From JAPPLB01 sp965204095 (GTDB lineage: Bacteria; Acidobacteriota; Terriglobia; Bryobacterales; UBA6623), in contig OZ241991.1 in NCBI GenBank assembly GCA_965204095.1, positions 5,394,001 to 5,458,000 of the forward strand: 64,000 bases of DNA. The letters are read 5' to 3'. Below are positions 1 through 7,763 of the stretch, in pieces. The position numbers were made by a program, and so were the translations under genes. The notes beneath the pieces are model-generated. The model made no database searches. It was given only the letters and a program-made list of their open reading frames with translations, and had not been told where the DNA came from. Position 1 is the stretch's first letter. Each line of letters begins with the position of its first letter.

Positions 1-611
1 CGATCAGCGACATAGACGCGGCCGGTCTTGTCGGTGATGATGCCGTGCGGGGTGTTGAACTCGCCTTGATCGACTCCTTTCTTGCCCCACTCGCCGAGGT
101 AATCGCCGTCCTTGCTGTATTTGACGACACGCGAGTTGCCGTAGCCGTCGGCGATATACACGTCGCCGTTGGCGCCGAAAGCCACGTCCGTAGGCCGATC
201 GAAGCGCTCTTTGGCGAGGTCGGGCTGGCCGCGTCGGCCCAGCACCATCAGCACGCGGCCCTGCGGACTGAGCTTGACAACGATGTGAGACCCGGAATCG
301 GCTGCCCAGAGGTTGCCTTCGGAGTCGATGCGCAGCCCGTGCGGTGAATCGAACAGTCCCTTGCCGAAGGAACGCAACAGCTTCCCCTCACGGCTGAAAA
401 CCATGATCGGCTCCTCGCCGCGATGGAAGACATGGATGTTGCCGTCATCATCGACGGCCGCCGCGGAAACCTCCGCAAAGTGCGTCCCCGAGGGCAGGCT
501 CGGCCAGTCCGCATCGACCCGGTACCCCAGGTCCGGTGCCTCCGTGGCCGTCAGCGCCGCCAGCAGCCCCAGCGTCCCGGCAATTGCCGCAAGAAGCCGT
601 CGCATTCGCAT
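1..611 (-). CDS. NHL/6-bladed beta-propeller protein, secreted (3' part off window)
   Basis: I translated this from the reverse complement; the frame is open to the left window edge, so the C-terminus is missing. The N-terminus MRMRRLLAAIAGTLGLLAAL is a typical signal peptide. It is followed by NHL-type propeller blades of about 45 residues: FDSPHGLRIDSEGNLWAAD, FDRPTDVAFGANGDVYIAD and FNTPHGIITDKTGRVYVAD. Such proteins are extracytoplasmic propellers, some related to peptidylglycine amidating lyase, and the substrate cannot be told from the fold. ATG at 611 or 605 are both possible; GGGAG lies just upstream. The 5' side faces a repeat-filled gap. Confidence 0.8.
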   Translation of the reverse strand, partial: MRMRRLLAAIAGTLGLLAALTATEAPDLGYRVDADWPSLPSGTHFAEVSAAAVDDDGNIHVFHRGEEPIMVFSREGKLLRSFGKGLFDSPHGLRIDSEGNLWAADSGSHIVVKLSPQGRVLMVLGRRGQPDLAKERFDRPTDVAFGANGDVYIADGYGNSRVVKYSKDGDYLGEWGKKGVDQGEFNTPHGIITDKTGRVYVAD

Positions 612-744
612 GTCTCCCAGGGGATCGCGTCCCCGAGGACATGCTATCGTGCGCCAGTCTCAGCGGCAACCATGCCTGTTGATATCGGCAACTGGCCTCG
701 GTCGCTCTCCAGGCGGAATCCGGGCCGGCTCACCTGTCGCTTCG

Positions 745-1177
745 CAGTCCGTGGTAAAAGTCCCGTGGGAGGCGCGGCGGGCTCCTGCTCATCCTCGGCG
801 CGGAGTGAGGGGGACCCCCGATCCGGGTGATCTCCTCCTCGCGAAGGATAAGCGAACGACAAAGCCGACGACTGCAAATGTCCGTCGCCCAAAGGGTTAC
901 GCGCCACTCCCGCTCGGCTGCGCGGAGAACGCGGCTCCGCGGTCCTGGAGCAGCCAGCCTGTATTTCTCACCACGTGGCGAGGCGAAGTGCGTGAGAGGG
1001 CCGTCAGGACGAGGCGCGAGCCGCTTGGCGCGCGCAGGCGTACTTGAACAGTACGTTGAGCACGGCAAGCGAGCGCAACGAAGTCCTGGCGGTCGTATCG
1101 TGTGCTTCGACCGTCGGGTGGTGAGAAATGCAGGCTAGGCGTTACGCAATCGGTCCCGGGTCGCGTAACGCCGCCCG
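745..1177 (+). mobile_element. Family-2 MITE-like element, interrupted by a family-1 MITE, right end lost
   Basis: The left end CAGTCCGTGGTAAAAG at 745 matches the end of the element at 13967-14185, and the body (GGCGCGGCGGGCTCCTG, then ACGACAAAGCCGACGA) is shared with that copy. A family-1 MITE occupies 958-1134. Family-2 sequence resumes after it (CGCGTAACGCCGCCCGCG, near 1161-1178) and then changes into other repeat sequence, so the right inverted repeat is missing. No coding capacity is seen. Confidence 0.7.
958..1134 (+). mobile_element. Family-1 MITE, 177-bp form (IS1380-type ends)
   Basis: The element starts CCTGTATTTCTCACCAC and ends GTGGTGAGAAATGCAGG, an inverted pair with one mismatch. 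The flanks are CCAG and CTAG, an imperfect 4-bp duplication. It lies inside the family-2 element 745-1177, so it is the younger insertion. The ORFs that read across it in several frames are by-products of its GC-rich sequence. Confidence 0.9.
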
Positions 1178-1188
1178 CGCCAGCAACA

Positions 1189-1309
1189 CGGCCCTTTAGC
1201 GGTACACGAAACACGGCCTTTTTCGACATTTCTTCCGGAGCGAACCAGTCCGCCGCCCATGGTTTTCACGAATCACGAGACACGAATCACGAGACACGGC
1301 CTTTTTTTA
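1189..1309 (+). repeat. Family-3 dispersed segment ending in a CACGAAN heptad tract
   Basis: The segment contains GACATTTCTTCCGGAGCGAACC and then TTTTCACGAATCACGAGACA-type 7-bp units, and ends in GGCCTTTTTTTA. The same order occurs at 3090-3172 and inside the long MITEs (3177, 9502, 27661). The tract runs into the stop codon of the PLP enzyme on the minus strand at 1307-1309. Confidence 0.75.
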
Positions 1310-2932
1310 GATGTGTTTCACTCCCCGGATGGTCTTGCCCGCTTCGTCGTAGGTGTGGCGGCGGGCTGACCACCGTGCCGTCCCATATTCTCCCAGGTCT
1401 ACTTCGCCTGCCATTGAATTGCCGCTGACCTTGCCCATGAATGCGAAGTGGATGCCCGCTCCTTCCAACGGTTGCGCGCTACGGAACTGGATTTCGGAAC
1501 CCTCGATCCAACCCTTCAGGTCTCCTTGCGTGGTTTCGCCGACGTGTGTGCCGAGCAGGTTTCCGCCGTCTTGTTCGAACACGAACCGATGCTTCGCCGT
1601 CATGCCGACAAATAGCATCTCGACGTCCCACTGGCCGCTGACGTCGGTCTCCGGAGCGGCCGCCTTGGAATTGGGCGACCCCTTGCCTGGGCTGGTAAGG
1701 GCGCGATGAATCTCGGCGGCCACGATCCCCGCTTCGCCGGGTTGTAGCTGCCAGGGCATCACGGTGGCGGAACTGTCGGCAGGGTGGCGGCGGTCGCCCG
1801 TGCTCGCTGCCAGCACGATCCGTGGGTCGCCGGAGTAGAGATTCTTGTAGAGTTCATCGCCGGAGATCCCCATTTTTCGGCCGTCCCAGCGGATCGCCAG
1901 TCGAGGAGAACGGTTCGAGAGCCCACGGGGCTGGAGGACTTCGGTCGTGACTCCGGGAACGTCCTCGACTTTCGTAGCAATCTCGTCGAGCCAACTCTCC
2001 CAGATCTTCCACTCGGCGTCATGGTCGCGGCGGACCCACATTTCGACGGCCGCGAGCAGCCCCATGATGTCTTCCTTGCCTACTTTCATCGGCCGTCCGA
2101 AGGCGTGGTGCGGCGCGCTGTTGAGCCAGGCAGCCTGAATGAGGTCTTTGCGGCCGATCAGCAAGCCTGAACTCTGCGGGCCTGACAGCGCCTTCCCGCC
2201 GCTGTAGGCGACGAGATCGGCGCCCCGTTCCAGGTGGACGTTCGGGATCGTGAGAGCTTCTGCGGCCGCGTCCAGCAGCACAGGAACATCATGTTCATGA
2301 GCAATCTCGGCCACCTCCTTCAAACCGAGAGGCCCCCGGTCCCTGGGCGAACCGACCACCATCGCCATCGCTGTGCGGTCATTGATCGCCATGCGCATCT
2401 CCTCTTCGTTGGCGACGCTGATGATCTTCGGACCGACCATGCGAACCGACTGGTCATAGATGTTGCGTGAGTAGCTCGGCACAATGACTTCGCTCTTGAG
2501 GCCGTCGAGATTGGGCAGACGATGGATCTTTTCTGGATCGCCGCCGGCGAGGCAAGCGGCGGTGGCGTGCGCCAGGGCCGCGGCGCAACCGCAGGTGACG
2601 ATCGCTGATTCGGCGCCCGTCAGCTCCGCCAGGCGCTTGCCGGCCGCCTCCATCAACTCGTCGATCTGCACGAAGTTCCGTGATGCCTGCTGCATCGCCT
2701 GCCGGCACTCCGGCAGCATGAGCGATCCGCTGAGCATCGTGAACACGCCCTTTGCATTGATCACCGGTCTGACACCGATGGACTGGTACATGTCGCTGCC
2801 GAAGGACATGGCCGCGGCAGAGGTTGCGTTGGGGACTCCGCCGGCCGCGGCAAGAGCGGCGGCGCTTCGAAACAGCGCTCGGCGGCTTATGTTCTTGGTT
2901 CTGATGGATGACGACGCTTTCGTTTGAGACAT
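1307..2932 (-). CDS. Secreted SelA-like PLP-dependent enzyme with C-terminal beta domain
   Basis: This 541-residue protein belongs to the fold-type I PLP family related to SelA and D-glucosaminate-6-phosphate ammonia-lyase. Asp221 (LLDAAAE) and Lys247 (YSGGKALSG) fit the cofactor-binding Asp and Schiff-base Lys. A twin-arginine-like leader (SRRALFRSAAALAAAGG, residues 16-32) suggests export. After about residue 430 there is an extra domain (DVSGQWDVEMLF onwards) that looks like a small beta barrel; its role is unknown. ATG at 2932 is chosen because GAGAGG lies 8 bases upstream; a longer in-frame start at 2974 lacks this. The substrate is not known. Confidence 0.8.
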   Translation of the reverse strand: MSQTKASSSIRTKNISRRALFRSAAALAAAGGVPNATSAAAMSFGSDMYQSIGVRPVINAKGVFTMLSGSLMLPECRQAMQQASRNFVQIDELMEAAGKRLAELTGAESAIVTCGCAAALAHATAACLAGGDPEKIHRLPNLDGLKSEVIVPSYSRNIYDQSVRMVGPKIISVANEEEMRMAINDRTAMAMVVGSPRDRGPLGLKEVAEIAHEHDVPVLLDAAAEALTIPNVHLERGADLVAYSGGKALSGPQSSGLLIGRKDLIQAAWLNSAPHHAFGRPMKVGKEDIMGLLAAVEMWVRRDHDAEWKIWESWLDEIATKVEDVPGVTTEVLQPRGLSNRSPRLAIRWDGRKMGISGDELYKNLYSGDPRIVLAASTGDRRHPADSSATVMPWQLQPGEAGIVAAEIHRALTSPGKGSPNSKAAAPETDVSGQWDVEMLFVGMTAKHRFVFEQDGGNLLGTHVGETTQGDLKGWIEGSEIQFRSAQPLEGAGIHFAFMGKVSGNSMAGEVDLGEYGTARWSARRHTYDEAGKTIRGVKHI

Positions 2933-3089
2933 GAGGCAACCTCTCTTCGATCCAGGCTGGCTTTTGTGCAGCACTGATGTGAAACATCCTCCTGTCCAGG
3001 CGGAGTAGACATCTGTCCGGATGTTTCCCGCTTGAACGATCGGCGCACGGGCGGAGAAGAACGAAAAACTGAAAGCCGCTGGGCGCCGG

Positions 3090-3172
3090 CAACACGGCCT
3101 TTACGGTTCGTCGGCCCTCGGACATTTCTTTCTGGAGCGAACCAGGCCTCCGCCAAAGCTTTTCACGAATAA
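3090..3172 (+). repeat. Family-3 dispersed segment
   Basis: This is a second standalone copy of the segment ACACGGCCTTTACGGTTCGT, GACATTTCTTTCTGGAGCGA, then TTTTCACGAAT. It lies immediately left of the MITE at 3177, which itself carries another copy. No gene is seen in 2933-3176. Confidence 0.65.
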
Positions 3173-3176
3173 CTAA

Positions 3177-3470
3177 CCTGCATTTCTTACCACATGGGGA
3201 GGCGAAGTGCGTGAGAGGGTCGTCAGGACGAGGCTCAAGCCGGGCGGAGGAAAAAGGCGCGAGCCGCTTGGCGCGTGCAGGCGTACTTGACAAATCGCCT
3301 CCTTCACTCCTCGGGTCAAGAAACACGGCCTTTCCGGTTCACTGGCCGTCAGACATTTCTTCTGGAGCGAATCAGGCCCCCTCCCATGGTTTTCACGAAT
3401 CACGAGACACGAAACACGAATCACGGCCTTTTTTCGCGTGCTTCGACCGCCGGGTGGTGAGAAATGCAGG
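3177..3470 (+). mobile_element. Family-1 MITE, long 294-bp form
   Basis: The ends are CCTGCATTTCTTACCAC and GGTGGTGAGAAATGCAGG, with flanks CTAA and CTGA (one mismatch). The first 56 bases and the last 35 match the 177-bp form. The middle instead carries a family-3 segment and CACGAAN heptads ending in GGCCTTTTTTCGCG. The right end is 14 bp from the stop codon of the next gene. Confidence 0.9.
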
Positions 3471-3484
3471 CTGACCACGGGCTG

Positions 3485-4393
3485 TCATCCCGCGTTGTCG
3501 TTCTTGCGGCCGCCCTGAGTGACCGGGAGAAGGACTTTGAGTTGCTGGCGTGCAATCCGCGCCCACGGACTGCTCGAATCGAGTCGAAGATACTCCTGCC
3601 AGTGCTTGGCTGCTCGCATCGCATCGCCTCTTCTCTCGAAGACCAGGGCCAGATTGTAGTGGGCGTCCGCGTAGTCGGGTTGCAGCCGCAACGCTTGCTG
3701 GTAGTGATGGATCGACTCGTCGAAGCGGCCGAGTTCCTCGCAGACGTTTCCGAGGTTGAAGTGCGCCAGCGGATAGTCGGGTGACGAGTTGAGTGCTTGT
3801 CGATAGCAGCGCTCGGCATGCTCCAGCTCGCCGCGGCGGTAGCTTAGGGTTGCGATGTTCACCCACGACCCGGCGGCCTCGGGATTCAGCGCTAGCGCCT
3901 GTCGATAGGCTTCGATGGCCTCGTTATCGTCGGCTCCTTGCTCCTCCAGATCGAGTCCGCGTCGGAACCAGTACTCCGCCTCCTGCAGCCGGACCGCTAG
4001 CGGCTTTCCGGCGGTGTATGGGAGCGTCTCGGCCGACTGCGTCGCCTCGAAATCGAGTAGCATCTGTCCGCTGATCGCCTCCATCTTGCCGTTGGGCAGC
4101 TTGACGGTCACGCGGCGCCCTTCCGAAGCAATCTTGAGTTGCAATAATGGCCGCTCGACGCCGGGCAACATGCGCGACAGCGACAGCAGAGACTTCCTGA
4201 TGCGTTTCGCCGGAACGCGGTCCTGTCTGAGACGCTGCAAAACTCTCAGCGCGAGAAGGTCCAGGAAGCCGAATTGGGCAGGGGATTCATAAAGACCGTT
4301 GCGCTCGAACGAGCGCAAGCGGTTTTCACGGATCTTCAGGATCCGCCTTACCTGAGACCGTGAGTAGGCCCCCGAGGGTGGTGCCGCCCCCAC
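3485..4393 (-). CDS. MerR-like HTH protein with TPR domain
   Basis: The protein has 302 residues and starts with GTG. Residues 8-75 (YSRSQVRRILKIRENRLRSF, FGFLDLLALRVL) resemble a MerR-type winged helix that binds DNA. Residues 150-290 are four TPR units (EAIEAYRQALALNPEAAGSW, AHFNLGNVCEELGRFDESIH and so on). A DNA-binding head with a protein-protein interaction tail suggests a transcription regulator or adaptor, a combination frequent in Acidobacteriota. The target is unknown. No operon partner is visible; both flanks carry MITEs. Confidence 0.75.
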   Translation of the reverse strand: MGAAPPSGAYSRSQVRRILKIRENRLRSFERNGLYESPAQFGFLDLLALRVLQRLRQDRVPAKRIRKSLLSLSRMLPGVERPLLQLKIASEGRRVTVKLPNGKMEAISGQMLLDFEATQSAETLPYTAGKPLAVRLQEAEYWFRRGLDLEEQGADDNEAIEAYRQALALNPEAAGSWVNIATLSYRRGELEHAERCYRQALNSSPDYPLAHFNLGNVCEELGRFDESIHHYQQALRLQPDYADAHYNLALVFERRGDAMRAAKHWQEYLRLDSSSPWARIARQQLKVLLPVTQGGRKNDNAG

Positions 4394-4536
4394 GGGTCAA
4401 TTCTAGCGCAGGTTGGATGATTTTGCACCCTTTGGGGCCGTCCCGATCGTCACGAAATCCACGTGCGTAATGCGGATCGGCTGCTGGCCAATCAGGTTTT
4501 TTTAGAGAGGATCAGGCGTAGCCCCGAAACCCCTAG

Positions 4537-4713
4537 CCTGCATTTCTCACCACGTGGCGAGGCGAAGTGCGTGAGAGGGCCGTCAGGACGAGGCGCGCGC
4601 CGCTTGGCGCGCGCAGGCGTACTTGAACAGTACGTTGAGCACGGCAAACAAGCGCAACGAAGTACTGGTGGCCGTATGGCGTGCTTCGGCCGTCGGGTGG
4701 TGAGAAATGCAGG
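4537..4713 (+). mobile_element. Family-1 MITE, 177-bp form
   Basis: Ends CCTGCATTTCTCACCAC / GTGGTGAGAAATGCAGG are perfectly inverted and flanked by identical CTAG (4533-4536 and 4714-4717). It lies 87 bp upstream of tadA and could carry or separate its promoter. Confidence 0.95.
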
Positions 4714-4800
4714 CTAGCAACATGCCGGCATCCGTGTTGCCCTCCCCACGTCGGAAGTCCCATCTCATTGCAAGAACGGGCCGGTGCTAGGCTGGTGAGA

Positions 4801-5265
4801 ATGTCCGCGTCGTTCACTGCTCAGGACGTGCGATTCATGCGGCTCGCGCTCGCCGAAGCCCATGAAGCGGAGCGCTCCGGAGAAGTTCCGGTGGGCGCCG
4901 TCGTCGTCAAGCAACGGGAGGTCGTCGGCACGGGAGCGAACCGCCCGATTGCAACCGGCGATCCCACCGCGCACGCCGAGATCCAGGCGCTGCGGGCAGC
5001 GGCGCGAACACTTGGCAACTACCGGTTGCCGGATACGACGCTCTATGTCACGCTCGAACCCTGCGCGATGTGCGCCGGAGCGCTGGTCGCCGCGCGTGTC
5101 TCTCGGCTCGTCTTCGCGACCCGTGACCTGCGCTTCGGGGCCGTAAGGAGCAAGTTTCGCTTGGCGGACTCGGAGCTGCTCAACCATAAGGTCGAGATTG
5201 CGGAAGGGCTGCTCGCCGACGAGTGCCTTCCCCTTCTGCAGCGGTTCTTTCGGAGCCGCCGCTGA
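4801..5265 (+). CDS. tadA: tRNA(adenine34) deaminase TadA
   Basis: This 154-residue zinc cytidine/deoxycytidylate deaminase-fold enzyme converts A34 to inosine in the tRNA-Arg anticodon. The zinc and catalytic motifs are intact: HAE at residues 58-60 (proton-shuttle Glu60) and PCAMC at 87-91 (Cys88, Cys91). The C-terminal helices (DSELLNHKVEIAEGLLADEC) are typical of TadA. Frames upstream of 4801 are MITE sequence, so ATG 4801 (MSASFTAQDVRFM) is the natural start. It appears monocistronic. Confidence 0.95.
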   Translation: MSASFTAQDVRFMRLALAEAHEAERSGEVPVGAVVVKQREVVGTGANRPIATGDPTAHAEIQALRAAARTLGNYRLPDTTLYVTLEPCAMCAGALVAARVSRLVFATRDLRFGAVRSKFRLADSELLNHKVEIAEGLLADECLPLLQRFFRSRR

Positions 5266-5337
5266 AGCGAACCGGCGACCCGGCGTGGCTGGCCTGAACG
5301 AGCTGCTTTCCCTCCCAGGGCGGCAATCTACTAGGAT

Positions 5338-6294
5338 ATGTCCATGCTTAGAACGGCAAGTTGCTTTTTCATCATCACAACCGGGGTCTGCTTCGGCCAG
5401 CAGCCCACTGCCAGGGAGATGCCCCAGGAGATGGTCTGGGTCAGCCGCCAGGGTGACATTCTTGAAAGGGTCGGCGCGGTCCAGAATTCCATCTTCTTCC
5501 CCGAGCTGTCACCGGATGAGAAACACATCGCTGTTTCATCCCGCAACGGCGAGGTCAACGATCGCGACGTTTGGATCCACGAGATCGCCACGGGGCAGAA
5601 AAAGCGGATCACGAAGGTCCGCGGCAATGACAATTTCCCGTTGTGGACTCCGGACGGCCGTTCGATTGTCTTCACGAGCAGCCGCGTCCCCCGCTACGAC
5701 CTCTTCCGCATCAGGATCGATCCGCTCGAAGCGCCGGAGCGCATCCTCGAAGCTGCGGGAACATCGGAGTACCCTCGCGATATTGCACCCAACGGCGAGT
5801 TCGTGATCTACACCAAGCGCGAGGACGACGGCCGCACGCTCTGGAAGCTCGATCTGGACAGCGGAGCCGTCTCGTCGTTCATTCCCAAGACACCTGGAGT
5901 TTGGGCCGATGGGGGCAAGTTCTCACCCGGCGGGACGTACTTCGCCTACTCGTCGAACGAGGCCGGTTTGTGGGAGGTGTTCGTTTGTGAGACAGCGAAC
6001 CCGGCCAAAAAGTGGAAGGTGTCACGCGAACTCGCCAGCGGCTGGGCCGGCGGCGGAGGGCAGCCTCGCTGGCGCGGGGACGGCAAGGAGCTCTTCTACA
6101 TCATGGGCCAGGACACGATCGTTTCCGTCCCCGTCGAGACGGAGGGCGGTTTCAGCCACGGCGATGCCAAGAAGCTCTTTACGTTTTCGAGTACGCGCGG
6201 CAACTTCCAGGACGAAGCCCCCTGGCTGCACAAGTACGACGTCACTTCGGACGGGCAACGTTTTATCTTCGTGCGGCGTGTGAACCGGCCCTGA
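5338..6294 (+). CDS. Secreted TolB-like PD40/WD40 beta-propeller protein
   Basis: The protein has 318 residues with an N-terminal signal (MSMLRTASCFFIITTGVCFG). Repeated PD40 blades follow: FFPELSPDEKHIAVSS, NFPLWTPDGRSIVFTS and GGKFSPGGTYFAYSS. This resembles the propeller half of acidobacterial Ser/Thr-kinase-propeller proteins, but no kinase domain is present and the protein begins at its own signal peptide. The likely role is periplasmic scaffolding or ligand binding. Its TGA stop lies inside the left flank of the MITE at 6295. Confidence 0.75.
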   Translation: MSMLRTASCFFIITTGVCFGQQPTAREMPQEMVWVSRQGDILERVGAVQNSIFFPELSPDEKHIAVSSRNGEVNDRDVWIHEIATGQKKRITKVRGNDNFPLWTPDGRSIVFTSSRVPRYDLFRIRIDPLEAPERILEAAGTSEYPRDIAPNGEFVIYTKREDDGRTLWKLDLDSGAVSSFIPKTPGVWADGGKFSPGGTYFAYSSNEAGLWEVFVCETANPAKKWKVSRELASGWAGGGGQPRWRGDGKELFYIMGQDTIVSVPVETEGGFSHGDAKKLFTFSSTRGNFQDEAPWLHKYDVTSDGQRFIFVRRVNRP

Positions 6295-6650
6295 CTTGCA
6301 TGTCTCGCCACGCCGCGAGGCGAAGTGCGTGAGAGGGCCGCCAGGACGAGGCGCGAGCCGCTTGGCGCGCGCAGGCGTGCTTGCCGAATCGCCTCCTTCA
6401 CCCCTCCGTTCACGAGACACGCGACACGGCCTTTACTACGGCCTTTTTCCCAATCGAGCAAGCCACGCAAGCGCAACAAATGACGCCCATGAGCGACGGT
6501 CGTACCGCCTGCCTGGGTTTTGGGGTCACGAGACACGAAACACGTCCTGCTAGGTTTTTCACTAACCACTAACCACTAACCACTAACCACTAACCACTAA
6601 CCACGGCCTTTTTTCGCGTGCTTCGACCGTAGGGTGGTGAAAAATGCAGG
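6295..6650 (+). mobile_element. Family-1 MITE, longest form (356 bp), fills the whole intergenic gap
   Basis: The ends CTTGCATGTCTCGCCAC and GGTGGTGAAAAATGCAGG are diverged, and the flanks are CTGA / TTAA. The left flank holds the TGA of the upstream gene, and the right flank TTAA holds the stop of the downstream minus-strand gene. The interior has CACGAGA-type heptads, a segment repeated at 25693-25850 (CAATCGAGCAAGCCACGCAA) and a CTAACCA tract. Confidence 0.85.
6561..6603 (+). repeat. CTAACCA heptanucleotide tandem repeat
   Basis: Six perfect copies of a 7-bp unit (ACTAACC) run without interruption inside the long MITE and end at CACGGCCTTTTTT. A shorter, variant tract (CACTAACCACTATCCACTAA) occurs at 30375-30408. 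Length variation by replication slippage is expected. Confidence 0.9.
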
Positions 6651-7298
6651 TTAATTCGTTCTCGCCACGACTACGTCCAGTGCTTCCTCGGCGGTTCTGA
6701 ACATTTGCTCCAGAATGTGCTTGCGCCGTTTTTTCAAACCCTCGACGAATTGCCACAGGGAATTCGTAATTTCAGCGACCACTGCCTCCCGTTCCGCAAG
6801 GGAGAGAGTACGGTCGTGTTCATATTCATATTTCTCGATCGTGAAATTGGCGATATCCCATATGTTTTCTCCGACGATATCGAAGTTGATCGCGCTCTTC
6901 ACCGGTATCATGCTGGGCGTCTCCGTTTCCTCCTGATCGCTTCTCGTGCTGGTCTGTCCAGTGATGGCTTCGATGGCCTCGCTCCGCGTTTTGTAAATCG
7001 AGAGGATCTTGTCAAAGCCGCTCACGGTGACGATATCCTGGATCGAATCAGAGAGGTTACAGATGCCGAAGGCCTTGCCGGGCCGGTTGAACTGCTTGCC
7101 AATGATCAGACAAAGGCGAAGGCCCGCGCTGCTGATGAAGCCCAATTGCGCACAGTCCAGAATCAAGGCGTTCTCTTCGGGTTCTATGCCGAACTCCAAG
7201 CTGTTCTGGTATGCCAGGTGGTTGCCCCCGTCGATACGACCGACAGGCATGGCAATGAGAACTCCTTTTCTCCGGCTCCATTTAATTTGTGAAAGCAT
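6651..7298 (-). CDS. STAS-domain anti-sigma-factor antagonist-like protein with extra C-terminal region
   Basis: The protein has 215 residues. Residues 1-110 form a STAS fold (VLIAMPVGRIDGGNHLAYQN, then ALILDCAQLGFISSAGLRLC), with the Ser of the ISSAGL motif at the usual phospho-regulated position of SpoIIAA/RsbV proteins. Such proteins bind anti-sigma kinases in partner switching. Residues 130-215 are an acidic and helical region I do not recognise. No kinase or phosphatase partner is adjacent. ATG 7298 is preceded by GGAG 8 bases upstream. The stop codon is part of the right flank of the MITE at 6295. Confidence 0.8.
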   Translation of the reverse strand: MLSQIKWSRRKGVLIAMPVGRIDGGNHLAYQNSLEFGIEPEENALILDCAQLGFISSAGLRLCLIIGKQFNRPGKAFGICNLSDSIQDIVTVSGFDKILSIYKTRSEAIEAITGQTSTRSDQEETETPSMIPVKSAINFDIVGENIWDIANFTIEKYEYEHDRTLSLAEREAVVAEITNSLWQFVEGLKKRRKHILEQMFRTAEEALDVVVARTN

Positions 7299-7707
7299 GG
7301 CTTGACTCCGTTTGAATACGAATTGATCGAGAAATGTTCACCCGTCCGTCAACCGGACGGTGTTCGAGCGTCGGCGGAGGGCGAACACCGCCAACGATGA
7401 GGATTTGAAAAACGACTGAAGGAATGCGAGGCGCTGCTCAGGTAGGCGTTAGCGGCCTGTAGGCTGGCGCGATGGCTCGACAACTTCGAACCGATCGGTT
7501 TCCCGGTTGCTGATTCTAACCTTCCGATCGCCATTGCCCGGATTTTGGCTTCAGGCTTTCCTGCCGGCGCACGTACTGCGCCCTCGGGGGGAAAGGCCAC
7601 ATAGTATCATGATTCTCCGATTTCCTCGTACCCGTTGCGAACGGCAGTTCAGCGATAGAGGAAACACTTGTCTGTCGTGCCCGGTTCTGATCTCGAAAAC
7701 TGTCGAG
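7299..7707. other. Intergenic, no gene recognised
   Basis: No convincing coding frame is present. A small hairpin, CCGTCCG (7342-7348) with CGGACGG (7354-7360), lies 44 bp upstream of the STAS gene and could affect its leader. The rest is unremarkable up to the MITE at 7708. Confidence 0.5.
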
Positions 7708-7763
7708 CCAGCATTTCTCTCCACGCGGCGAGGCGAAGTGCGTGAGAGGGCCGTCAGGACTAG

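Noticed and set aside
958..1229. ORFs running through the MITEs
   Set aside because: They recur in all copies in several frames with no conserved start or domain and vary with deletion forms.
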